Shown here: positions 17,402 to 24,624 of the stretch, one piece after another | How the letters are laid out: the number at the start of each line of letters is the position of its first letter | Position numbering within the stretch: position 1 is the stretch's first letter | Source of the DNA: JBIOJM01 sp044450785 | GTDB taxonomy: Bacteria; Planctomycetota; Planctomycetia; Isosphaerales; Isosphaeraceae | DNA: 27,407 nt | Direction: 5' to 3' | NCBI GenBank assembly: GCA_044450785.1 | Contig: JBIOJM010000109.1 | Span: 1-27,407, forward strand | Translations under genes and position numbers: made by a program | Notes under the pieces: generated by a model | Told to the model about the DNA's origin: nothing | What the model saw: the letters and a program-made list of their open reading frames with translations, nothing else | The model's database searches: none

Positions 17402-17688
17402 CACCTCTTCCAGTAACTGCGATGCCAGCTCCTCCGAATAACGCAACCCCATGAGCAGATACACCGCCGTCCAGAGTTTCGCAGCCCGCGGCTCCGGCTC
17501 GGCGTTGATGCGCGGTGCCATGCGCTGCACCAACTCGGAAAGCGCCTCTTCCGGAACATCGGCCAGCGGGGCCAGGGGCACCAAGTTCACCCCAGCGGTC
17601 AGGTACGACTCAGGATCTTCACCCCACAGCCGCACCACTCGGTAATTATACCGATTCGTCTGCCAGCCGTCCGGCATGCAGATTTCGG
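17402..17688 (-). pseudogene. Remnant of an Rpn-family PD-(D/E)XK gene
   Basis: On the minus strand this stretch encodes EICMPDGWQTNRYNYRVVRLWGEDPESYLTAGVNLVPLAP and continues to MGLRYSEELASQLLEEV. It matches residues of about 129-221 of the intact protein at 22115-23191, and the DNA is also visibly similar to about 22545-22814. The N-terminal catalytic part and the C-terminal part are missing. It fills the gap between the convergent kinase (ends 17373) and dual-FHA gene (ends 17719). The surrounding open frame runs on through unrelated sequence in both directions, so I treat it as a fossil, not a gene. Confidence 0.85.
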
Positions 17689-17718
17689 CTGTAATCGCGG
17701 TTTCCGGCCCAGCCGCCG

Positions 17719-18612
17719 TCACTTCACCCTGAGCTGAAACTGTTGCTCGCCGATCTGGAACCGAGCCGTCGACTCGACGGTGATCTGCGGCATCCGCAGC
17801 CAGAGCCCGTTTGGGGTCTTTTGGTGTTCGGCGTGCCAGCCACTCTTGGGTTTCTGGTAGAGCCGCACGTGCCACGGCTCACAGAACGGGTCGTCCGGCC
17901 GGCAGATCGCGCATGATGGGTCTGAGCCGATCCAGTATTCATCCTTGACGAGGAGGGCCCGGTTTCCGATCTCCTTCCCGAGCAATTCGGTCAAGGCCGC
18001 CGGCCGGAATGGGCTGGCGCCCTCATCCAGGCCGTGAGTCTCGCTGAAGCCGGCTTCGTTCGCGACCCGGTCGACCGTTCGGCCTGCGTCGGCCTGGGTA
18101 GCGTCGAACCGGTAGCGACCGTTGCCGACCAGGAACTCGGCCTTGTCGGCCAGGGCCGTCCGGCTGACGCGGACGAACATCCCATGCGTGCTCTGGAGGT
18201 CGGTGACCACCCAGCGATGCAGCCCGCCGACAACTTGGTGTGTGATCTCGACATGCCGGGCCGAGATCCGGCCGTCGAGCGGGATGCAGAGGTCGCCCTC
18301 GGTACGGCCGATGATGAACCGATGATCGCGGATGCGGATGGACTCGCCATCGGTCTTGCCGTCGTCAAACACCGTCAGCACGGCAACCGGCGGCCGCACC
18401 GTCGGGCGGAACGGGACGCTGGAACGTGCCGCGCCGGGCGATGGCGGTGCCGGGATCGGGGCAGGGGGTTCGACCGCGACCGGTGCGCCGGGCTGCCGTC
18501 CCTTGTGACCGGACAGCAAGGCCTGACGGACGTCGTCTTCGGTCTCGATCAAGGTGCCGGACCGTTCCACGGGAGGGTTCGGCTGACCGGGTTTAGGTGG
18601 TTGGGACAACAT
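17719..18612 (-). CDS. Dual FHA-domain protein with degenerate binding sites
   Basis: From the ATG at 18612 this is a 297-residue protein; AAGGAGG lies three bases before it. An in-frame upstream start at 18687 is less likely because it would place this site inside the gene. FHA1 (about 76-170) has GR (Arg103) and S-A-R-H (Ser117), but STHGMF replaces the usual STNGTF, so His143 stands where Asn is expected. FHA2 (about 218-297) is more eroded: GSD for GR, EPWH in place of S-x-x-H, though PNGLW keeps Asn268. It shares its N-terminal helix and PFRPT-RP linker with the FHA protein at 13724-14584. It starts 31 bases after the HigA-like gene stops and may be read from the toxin-antitoxin promoter. 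Confidence 0.88.
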   Translation of the reverse strand: MLSQPPKPGQPNPPVERSGTLIETEDDVRQALLSGHKGRQPGAPVAVEPPAPIPAPPSPGAARSSVPFRPTVRPPVAVLTVFDDGKTDGESIRIRDHRFIIGRTEGDLCIPLDGRISARHVEITHQVVGGLHRWVVTDLQSTHGMFVRVSRTALADKAEFLVGNGRYRFDATQADAGRTVDRVANEAGFSETHGLDEGASPFRPAALTELLGKEIGNRALLVKDEYWIGSDPSCAICRPDDPFCEPWHVRLYQKPKSGWHAEHQKTPNGLWLRMPQITVESTARFQIGEQQFQLRVK

Positions 18613-18643
18613 TCGCCTCCTTCCCGCGACCAGACTCTCGGAA

Positions 18644-19039
18644 TCATGACCGGCTTGTCTTACGAACAACCACAGCCGGCTTCCCAACGCTCGCCGTTAC
18701 CATCGGAGCGGACATCCCGACGACCTCGAGCAGGCCGGACGGGTTTTGACGAAACACCTGGATTAATCTCAAGGCCGCCTGCGAAGGCCGGCGCTGGCCC
18801 TGTTCCCAGCTCTGGACGGTCTTGGTCGAGACGTTGAGCATCCGGGCGAAGACGGCCTGGGACATCCCGCTTTTGATTCGAAGCTCCGTCAGCTCTTGGG
18901 CGCCGACCTCCGGTGGCCGGTCGGGCATTTCGAGGGTCGTGGTCTTGAGGGTGATCTCGCCCTTCGCGTGGCGGATCGCTTCTTCCAGGCCCTTGCGGAT
19001 CTGTTCCGCGACCGGGAGCCGTTTCCGTTGGTCCTTCAT
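18644..19039 (-). CDS. higA: HigA2-like antitoxin, HTH type
   Basis: This 131-residue protein has an XRE-type helix-turn-helix at about 50-103: ELRIKSGMSQAVFARMLNVS then TKTVQSWEQGQRRPSQAALRLIQ. The N-terminal 45 residues include GEITLKTTTLE, resembling the flexible toxin-wrapping segment of Vibrio cholerae HigA2. Known HigA proteins neutralise the toxin and repress their own promoter. It starts six bases after the toxin gene stops, giving the toxin-first order that is typical of hig loci. A 20-residue C-terminal tail (from about 111) is extra compared with HigA2 as I remember it. Confidence 0.9.
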   Translation of the reverse strand: MKDQRKRLPVAEQIRKGLEEAIRHAKGEITLKTTTLEMPDRPPEVGAQELTELRIKSGMSQAVFARMLNVSTKTVQSWEQGQRRPSQAALRLIQVFRQNPSGLLEVVGMSAPMVTASVGKPAVVVRKTSRS

Positions 19040-19045
19040 GTTCGC

Positions 19046-19399
19046 TTACATCTCCTCGGGTGGGCGAGACCGCTCCTTCAGGTTCTGGACGAGACGCCGA
19101 TAGGACCTTTTGTCATCCGCTGAAAGATCATCCTTCTGGTCCTTACCGTACACGGTGATGAGGTGGATCTGGTCCGATTCCTCGATGTGAAGATAGATCA
19201 CCCTGGCCCCACCCCGCTTCCCCTTGCCACGTCTTGGGTCGGCCACCCGCATTTTCCGGAGGCCGCCGCAGCCCGGCATGACCGAGCCCGTCTCTGGGTC
19301 ATTCAGCAGCTCTCGCTGACAATCGGCAAGAGAGTCATCGGACATGTACTCCTTGACCCACTCAGTGAACTCGCTTGTCTCGACGAACGTCTTCTTCAT
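19046..19399 (-). CDS. higB: HigB2-like RelE-superfamily toxin
   Basis: This 117-residue protein matches the HigB2 pattern well: the N-terminus MKKTFVETSEFTEWVKEYMSD, the core GSVMPGCGGLRKMRVADPRRGKGKRGGARVIYL, and ITVYGKDQKDDLSADDKRSYRRL. Known HigB2 toxins are ribosome-dependent mRNA interferases of the RelE fold. The basic KGKRGGARV segment is the expected RNA/ribosome-binding part. The ATG at 19399 sits two bases from a palindrome, and the AGGA inside that palindrome probably serves as the ribosome binding site. The protein appears full-length and intact. Confidence 0.92.
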   Translation of the reverse strand: MKKTFVETSEFTEWVKEYMSDDSLADCQRELLNDPETGSVMPGCGGLRKMRVADPRRGKGKRGGARVIYLHIEESDQIHLITVYGKDQKDDLSADDKRSYRRLVQNLKERSRPPEEM

Positions 19400-19400
19400 T

Positions 19401-19421
19401 CTATCCTACATTGTGGGATAG
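19401..19421. promoter_or_regulatory. Palindromic operator of the hig operon
   Basis: A 21-base palindrome with 10-base arms around a central T, of the form CTATCCTACA-T-TGTGGGATAG, with nine of ten arm positions paired. It ends directly before the toxin start codon. Its place and symmetry fit binding of a dimeric HigA-like repressor, which would block both transcription and the ribosome binding site. A second inverted repeat (GAGACA at 19421-19426 and TGTCTC at 19440-19445) lies next to it and overlaps its last base. Confidence 0.75.
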
Positions 19422-19547
19422 AGACAGTAAGACGGTTTTTGTCTCGAACCAGAACTGACACCGATGAGCCCCTCCGCACCGCGGCTCCGCCGCGACGCCG
19501 GCCGTGCCTTCGCAGCCCGGCGTCGCTTCCCTTTCTCCCACCTGAGC

Positions 19548-22157
19548 TCAGCGGCCAGACCGACCCAGGGCCAGGCGGAAGCCCGCGCCGAACCACCGGC
19601 CCCCCGGCTCGGCCCAGTGGCGGCCCGCCGACCGGGCGAAGCGGGACTCGTAGCGCCAGTTCCCGCCGCGGGACACCCGGTACGAGGCCCCCGCGGGGCC
19701 GGTCGGGTCGTCCGCGGCTGACTGATTGTAATAGCCCGCGCCGTACCAGTCCCAGCACCACTCCCAGACGTTCCCATGCATGTCATACAGCCCGAACCCA
19801 TTCCGCTGTTTCTGGCTCACCGGGTGCGTTCGCTGCTCGGAGTTACCGTCGAACCACCCATATCGTCCCAACTCCACCACATTGTCTCCGAACGAGAAGC
19901 GCGTCGGAGTGGACGCGTTCGCCCGGCAGGCAAATTCCCATTCCGCCTCCGTCGGAAGGCGATAGCCCTGCCCGTTCCAGTCCGGAACCCGGATATCTTC
20001 CCCATCGATCTCATAGAACGGCTTCTTACCCTCCTTCCCGCTGAGCTTGTTGGAGAACTGGATCGCGTCCAGCCAGGAAACGTTCTCCACCGGATAACGG
20101 TCGGTCGACTGCCCTGCGACCCGGTCCTTGCCTCCACCATTTGCGGAGAAATGGCTCGGATTGTTGCCCATCACAGCTTCATACTGCGCCTGGGTCACTT
20201 CGGTCACGCCCAGGTAGAACGGCTTGCTGATCCGCACCCGGTGCGAGGGTTTCTCGTTCTTTTCAGCCTCGATGGCGTCATCGGGTGAGCCCATGAAGAA
20301 TTCGCCGGCTGGAATCAGATTGAGCGTCATCCCGATCGAGTTTTCGATCGATTCCTGGGATGACGCAGTCTTGACCGCGGGGCCTGCGTCGGGGCGGGCG
20401 TCCTTCTTCGCCGTTCGGGTTGAATCGGCGCCGCCACCTGTCGGAAGTTCGTTGGGAATTTTGGGAGGAGGTACGAACCGCACCGTGAATTCCTTTTTGC
20501 CTTCCGCCTGGACGGTCACTTCGTCGCCGGATATCTCAAGTCCATCCTTCTTGACCATGATCTTGTGCTTGCCGGGGGTGACCGTGACCACTGCGGGCTT
20601 GCCGCCGCCCGGCCAGGTGATGGCGACCTCCTCGCCATCGACCAGGACCTCGGCATCCTTCGGGAGGTTCACCAGCTCGATCATCCCGTTTGCGGTCTTG
20701 ACCCTGAGAACCACCGCCCAGGCGACGACGAACCCGAGCAGCAACAACCCGGCGGCCACCGCCGGCCACACCCACGGCGGCCTTCCACGCCTCGGCTTCG
20801 CGGCGGCCGGCACCGCATCTTGGGAACGTTCCGTCTCCTTCAACTCAATCAGGGTCTCCCACACGGCCGGTGGGCGGGCCTGCTCCTGCGGTTTCCTGCC
20901 GGAAGACGCGGGGGCCGGTGTCCTGCTCGCCACGGGCTGGGGCGGCACCGAACCCGCACCGGCCGTCCAAGGGTTCGCCTCCGATTGAGCATCACGAGAG
21001 ATCTCCGCCTGCGATCCCTTGAGCGCCACGTTCCCCTTCTTGAAGAACGGCAGGAGTGCCTGGGCTACCTCTTTCGGCGTCTGGAACCGCCGTTCCGGGT
21101 CCTTGGCCATCATCCTGGCCACCAGCGCCGCCAGCTCCACCGGCACCTCCGGGCGAGCCAGATTCAAAGGCATCGCGTCCATCGAGTGGTGCGCCTGCAG
21201 GATCTCGTAAAGGCTGGTCGCCTGGAATGGCGGTGCCCCGGTCAGCAGATAGTAGAGCGTGCACCCCAGGCTGTAGATGTCGGCACGGATATCCGCCTTA
21301 CGCGCGTCGACCGTCTGCTCAGGCGCGATGAAGTCGGGGGTGCCGAGCATCTGTCCCTCCTGCGTCAGGCCGCCGTCGACAGCCCCCTCGCTCTTGACCT
21401 TGGCCAGGCCGAAGTCGAGCACCTTGATCGCCGCCCGGTTGCCCTGGCGCGAGAGCATCAGATTGCTGGGCTTGATGTCGCGGTGCACCATCCCCTGCTC
21501 GTGCGCATGCTGAAGGCCCAGGGCCGCCTGATGAACGTAGGAGCAGGCATTGGCCACCGGCAGCGGGCCCTTGGCCTTGACCAGCTTGGCCAGGTCGAGC
21601 CCCTCGACGTACTCCATCGCGAACAGCATGCTCTCACCCAGCCGGAACGCCGAGTAGGCGGTGACGACGTTGGGGTGGTGGAGCTTGGCCGCGTTGCGGA
21701 TCTCGACGAGGAAGCGGTCCAGCACGCCGCGGCGCTTCACGAGATGGCTGCTGACGACCTTGAGGACCTCGTGCCGTCCCATGAGCCGGTTGAGGGCCAG
21801 GTAGACAGTGCCCACGCCGCCCTGGCCGAGCTCGCGGACGACCTCGTAGTCGGAGTGGTCGGCCAGGCCCGGGGGTAGTGTGCTCGCCGGGGGCGGTGCC
21901 GGCGATCTCGAGCCGGCGTCCAGCAACGACAGACCGGCAAGCGACGAGACGATCGGAGCCGGCGAATCGGGCCGGCCCTGGACGTCACGCAGCCGGTCCA
22001 GGAAGCTGTCGGACGTCATCTCGGCGACCCGGCGCCAGCAGTCGGGACACGACTCCAGGTGTTTGCTCACCGGCTCGGCCGAGACGTCATCGAGCTTGCC
22101 CAAGCCATAGGCCTTCAGGGTCTGGTCGGTCGGGTGAGCGGCGGCGGTGGCGCCCAT
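19548..22157 (-). CDS. Zinc-finger/Ser-Thr kinase/PEGA/SUMF1 fusion protein
   Basis: This 869-residue protein starts with AGGAG six bases upstream of the ATG. Residues 1-47 form an anti-sigma-like zinc finger (His33, Cys37, Cys40 in HLESCPDC). The kinase domain (104-371) has glycine loop GQGGVG (111-116), Lys133, HRDIKPSN (225-232), DFG (248-250) and GTPDFIAPE. One transmembrane helix is at about 462-484. A PEGA-like domain (about 490-560) and a formylglycine-generating-enzyme-like (SUMF1) domain (about 603-866) follow, the latter with YRLPTEAEWEFACRA and MHGNVWEWCWDWY. The two catalytic Cys of true FGE align with Ser838 and Ser843, so it probably binds a ligand and does not oxidise Cys. Kinases of this kind in planctomycetes often accompany ECF sigma genes; here a truncated one lies upstream at 24625-24807. 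Confidence 0.93.
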   Translation of the reverse strand: MGATAAAHPTDQTLKAYGLGKLDDVSAEPVSKHLESCPDCWRRVAEMTSDSFLDRLRDVQGRPDSPAPIVSSLAGLSLLDAGSRSPAPPPASTLPPGLADHSDYEVVRELGQGGVGTVYLALNRLMGRHEVLKVVSSHLVKRRGVLDRFLVEIRNAAKLHHPNVVTAYSAFRLGESMLFAMEYVEGLDLAKLVKAKGPLPVANACSYVHQAALGLQHAHEQGMVHRDIKPSNLMLSRQGNRAAIKVLDFGLAKVKSEGAVDGGLTQEGQMLGTPDFIAPEQTVDARKADIRADIYSLGCTLYYLLTGAPPFQATSLYEILQAHHSMDAMPLNLARPEVPVELAALVARMMAKDPERRFQTPKEVAQALLPFFKKGNVALKGSQAEISRDAQSEANPWTAGAGSVPPQPVASRTPAPASSGRKPQEQARPPAVWETLIELKETERSQDAVPAAAKPRRGRPPWVWPAVAAGLLLLGFVVAWAVVLRVKTANGMIELVNLPKDAEVLVDGEEVAITWPGGGKPAVVTVTPGKHKIMVKKDGLEISGDEVTVQAEGKKEFTVRFVPPPKIPNELPTGGGADSTRTAKKDARPDAGPAVKTASSQESIENSIGMTLNLIPAGEFFMGSPDDAIEAEKNEKPSHRVRISKPFYLGVTEVTQAQYEAVMGNNPSHFSANGGGKDRVAGQSTDRYPVENVSWLDAIQFSNKLSGKEGKKPFYEIDGEDIRVPDWNGQGYRLPTEAEWEFACRANASTPTRFSFGDNVVELGRYGWFDGNSEQRTHPVSQKQRNGFGLYDMHGNVWEWCWDWYGAGYYNQSAADDPTGPAGASYRVSRGGNWRYESRFARSAGRHWAEPGGRWFGAGFRLALGRSGR

Positions 22158-23191
22158 AGCGATCTCCTGGTCGAGGCCAAAATGCTATTGGTGAGCGAAT
22201 GACCAATAAAGAAAGGCCGCAACAGCGCGGAACCTGCCGCGAAAATGCGAAAATATTTCAGAAGGTCGACTGCTTCCTGACGTAACCTCTTGATGATTCG
22301 TGACTTGTCCCAGTCGTGAAGGTCGGGGTCGAGGATTCGCTCGCCGAGGGCTTCGAGACGGTCGATGTCCTGGATCGCCTCGAGGGCGGCCAGAGTGGCG
22401 GTGGCGGGCTCGCCGAACCGCTTGGTCCCCTGACCAAGCAACATCCGCCGTTCTCCCGAGATGCGGCCTTCCTCCCGCCCTTGCCGCAAGATTGCCTGAT
22501 GGGTCCTCGATTCTTTCATGGGCTGCACCCCTTCCAGCAACGGCGACGTTAGCTCCTCCGAGTAACGCAACCCCATGAGCAGATACGTCGCCGTCCAGAG
22601 TTTCGCCGCCCGCAGCTCCGGCTCGGAGTCGATCCGCGCGGCCATGCGTCGCACCAAACCGGGCAGCGCTTCGACCGTGACATTGGCCAGCGGGGCCAGC
22701 GGCACCAGGTTGACCCCGGCGGTCAAGTAAGGCTCGGGATCTTCTCCCCACACCCGCACCACCCGGTAATTGTACCGATTCGTCTGCCAGCCGTCCGGCA
22801 TGCAGATTTCGTAAGTGCCGTTCAGGCTGGGGGAGTTCGCCTCCTTTCTGAGCAAGACGAGGACGGTCAGCACCGGCAGCCGGTGGCGGTGAAAGAGGGC
22901 CACCTGGCGAAACCAGACGGTCTCGACCAGGTCCGTCTGATGGCTCGACTGGAGCTCGACGTTCACCAGGTAGGGCTCCGATCCGCCGACGCGGATCACC
23001 TTGTCGGCGGAAGCTGTCAGGGCGGTGATGTCGGAGTCGATCACCTCGACCGGCCCGCGCGGGCCGATCGCGAACCGTTCCAGCCAGGCGCTTGGATCAT
23101 CCCAAACCAGTTCCTTCGCGGAGACGTCAAAGCGGTTGAATTCCATGAGAAAGTGCCGTTCCGGGTCGTCTTCTGGGATCTGAGCAACCAT
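22115..23191 (-). CDS. Rpn-family PD-(D/E)XK nuclease/transposase-like protein
   Basis: From the ATG at 23191 this is a 358-residue protein; an ATG at 23146 (MEFNRFDVSAKELV) is an equally good start, and neither has a clear ribosome binding site. The nuclease-like core is VEVIDSDITALTASADKVIRVGG...YLVNVELQSS, with Asp63 and E-x-Q at 79-81, followed by HRHRLPVLTVLVLLRKEA. The C-terminal part (RFGEPATATLAALEAIQDIDRLEALGERILDPDLHDWD) is also typical. After that the frame continues for about 60 atypical residues and overlaps the first 43 bases of the kinase gene, which suggests loss of the original stop. Rpn proteins are linked to RecA-independent recombination; many family members have no known function. 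Confidence 0.85.
   Translation of the reverse strand: MVAQIPEDDPERHFLMEFNRFDVSAKELVWDDPSAWLERFAIGPRGPVEVIDSDITALTASADKVIRVGGSEPYLVNVELQSSHQTDLVETVWFRQVALFHRHRLPVLTVLVLLRKEANSPSLNGTYEICMPDGWQTNRYNYRVVRVWGEDPEPYLTAGVNLVPLAPLANVTVEALPGLVRRMAARIDSEPELRAAKLWTATYLLMGLRYSEELTSPLLEGVQPMKESRTHQAILRQGREEGRISGERRMLLGQGTKRFGEPATATLAALEAIQDIDRLEALGERILDPDLHDWDKSRIIKRLRQEAVDLLKYFRIFAAGSALLRPFFIGHSLTNSILASTRRSLWAPPPPLTRPTRP
22186..22208. promoter_or_regulatory. Inverted repeat upstream of the kinase gene
   Basis: TATTGGT and ACCAATA form perfect 7-base arms separated by nine bases, about 30 bases before the kinase start codon and inside the extended tail of the Rpn gene. It could be an operator or a weak hairpin. 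No T-run is present. Confidence 0.4.
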
Positions 23192-23264
23192 GATACTTGG
23201 ACTCAGTGCGAAATGCACCGACGTCCGACCAGTGGTCGGGACGATGACCGGAAGGGCGGAGGGC

Positions 23265-23292
23265 GGAGGACGGAGGACGGAGGACGGAGGAA
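23265..23292. repeat. GGAGGAC microsatellite-like repeat
   Basis: Three perfect 7-base copies of GGAGGAC plus a fourth copy ending in A, preceded by related GGGCGGA copies. The strand is purely G/A-rich apart from one C per unit. It lies upstream of the Rpn gene start. Confidence 0.85.
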
Positions 23293-23412
23293 GTCGGGAC
23301 GATCGTGAACCGCGAGCCTTCATTTCGACGCTGTCCGAGGCGGAGTGACCTCTCCAGGGGATCCGTCAACGTCCGATGGACGAGTGGAACACGGGGAGAC
23401 CTACGGTCGGCT

Positions 23413-23532
23413 CAAGGGGCGGGGTCAGGAGACCCGCGCCCAGCAGCCCAAGGGGCGGGGTCAGGAGACCCGCGCCCAGCAGCCCAAGGGCTGGCGACCC
23501 TTCGGGTGCCCGGAGACCCGCGCCCAGCAGCC
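23413..23532. repeat. 36-base tandem repeat, three copies
   Basis: Two identical 36-base copies (23413-23448 and 23449-23484) and a third, 48-base variant (23485-23532). The third shares the first bases CAAGGG and the last 20 bases, but has a different middle. Each unit has a short GGGTC/GACCC inverted pair in copies 1 and 2. If translated on the plus strand, the copies read KGRGQETRAQQP, but no start context or homologous protein supports coding. Confidence 0.9.
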
Positions 23533-23743
23533 CGTCGTTCGAACGTTGACGCCACACTCGTGGATTGGATGCAATCTGGTTTTCCAGACTGATCCATGGG
23601 AAAATCGATTTGGAGAAGCGCCGTTGGAGGGGATACACAGGGATTTTTACTTGGGACCGTACCTTTTTCCGTGGATTCCCCAGGGTGTCCTCCGGGCGTC
23701 GTACGTTCAAGGTTGACACGATCGGTTCGCCGAGGATCAGCTC

Positions 23744-24568
23744 ATGAAAAGCCCGTTTCCCGGGATGGACCCCTACCTGGAACGTCACTGGGGGGACGTT
23801 CACCAGGCCGTCGTCACCTACATTCGAGATTGGCTCCAGTCCCGCTTGCCCGGCGATCTACGGGCGCGGATGCAAGAGCGGGTCTACATCGAGCTACCCG
23901 ACGCGCGGCGGGGGGAATATTACCCGGACGTGCGTGTCATCGAGCGTCCCCGACGCTCACCGAGGTCCGGCTCGGCGACCGCGGTGGCCGAGCCCGAGAC
24001 CGCGATGGAGATCGTCGACGACCTCGTTCCGGCCGAGCCGATCTTGATCCATCTCGACATCGAGCCGGTCACTGAGAGCTACGTCGAGATCGTCGACGTC
24101 AAGTCGGGGCACCGCGTCGTGACGGCGATCGAGGTGCTCAGCCCGACCAACAAGCGGCCGACGGAAGGGCAGCGCCTCTATCTCAAGAAACGAAACGATA
24201 TGAAGCTGGCGGGCGTCAACACCGTGGAGATCGACCTCCTGAGAGGCGGCGAACGAGTGCTGATGGCACCCCAAGAACTGGTCCCGCCGTCACATCGAAC
24301 GGCCTATCAGGTGTGCATCTGGCGGACAGCTCAGCCTGACACGCTCGCCGTTTACCCGATCCCGCTCCGAGAGCGGCTGCCGGTGATCTCGATCCCGCTG
24401 CGGCCGCAGGACCGGGAAGTGCTGCTGGACCTTCAGGCGGTTCTCGACCAGTGCTACCGCAACGGGGGCTACGACGATATCGACTATCGCGGCGAGCCCG
24501 ACCCACCGCTGCTGGCCGATCAAGCATCGTGGGCCGACACTCTGCTGCGGGAACAGGGACGGCGGTGA
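23744..24568 (+). CDS. DUF4058 family protein
   Basis: This 274-residue protein begins MKSPFPGMDPYLERHWGDVHQ, the canonical DUF4058 N-terminus, and holds the core EVLSPTNKRPTEGQRLYLKKRNDMKLAGVNTVEIDLLRGGERV. The C-terminus (AVYPIPLRERLPVISIPLRPQDREVLLDLQAVLDQCYRNGGYDDIDY) is also typical, so it is complete. Its function is unknown; the family is common in planctomycetes and cyanobacteria. It is on the opposite strand to its neighbours and stands between the Rpn gene and the sigma remnant. A broken member of the same family is at 240-961. Confidence 0.93.
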   Translation: MKSPFPGMDPYLERHWGDVHQAVVTYIRDWLQSRLPGDLRARMQERVYIELPDARRGEYYPDVRVIERPRRSPRSGSATAVAEPETAMEIVDDLVPAEPILIHLDIEPVTESYVEIVDVKSGHRVVTAIEVLSPTNKRPTEGQRLYLKKRNDMKLAGVNTVEIDLLRGGERVLMAPQELVPPSHRTAYQVCIWRTAQPDTLAVYPIPLRERLPVISIPLRPQDREVLLDLQAVLDQCYRNGGYDDIDYRGEPDPPLLADQASWADTLLREQGRR

Positions 24569-24624
24569 ACCCTGCACCGTGCGGCAGCGCAGACCATCAA
24601 GCGAGAAGCTCGCCGGCTTCCTCT

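Larger units (their letters stand above)
23192..23743. other. Repeat-rich intergenic region
   Basis: This 552-base gap between the divergent Rpn-family and DUF4058 genes holds no gene I can support. It contains a small hairpin (CCGACC/GGTCGG, 23225-23239), a purine-rich GGAGGAC repeat (23265-23292), a 36-base tandem repeat (23413-23532) and a 5-bp stem hairpin (TCTGG/CCAGA, 23575-23588). Open frames across it are made by the repeats. Confidence 0.6.

Noticed and set aside
17225..17875. A 216-residue minus-strand frame as an intact gene
   Set aside because: Only its middle third resembles the Rpn family; both ends are shadows of the kinase and FHA genes, so it is listed as a remnant.
20000..20350. 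Active formylglycine-generating enzyme
   Set aside because: The SUMF1-like domain lacks Cys at both aligned catalytic positions and is fused to a kinase, so a catalytic call is not supported.
20565..21878. A 437-residue plus-strand open frame
   Set aside because: It is fully antisense to the kinase-PEGA-SUMF1 gene, is rich in Arg, His and Leu, and matches no family.
23413..23532. CRISPR array
   Set aside because: Copies are directly tandem with no unique spacers, and no cas genes are nearby.
23345..23716. A plus-strand protein with a 12-residue repeat
   Set aside because: The frame is created by the 36-base DNA repeat; there is no start context, no homologous feature and no sensible ending.
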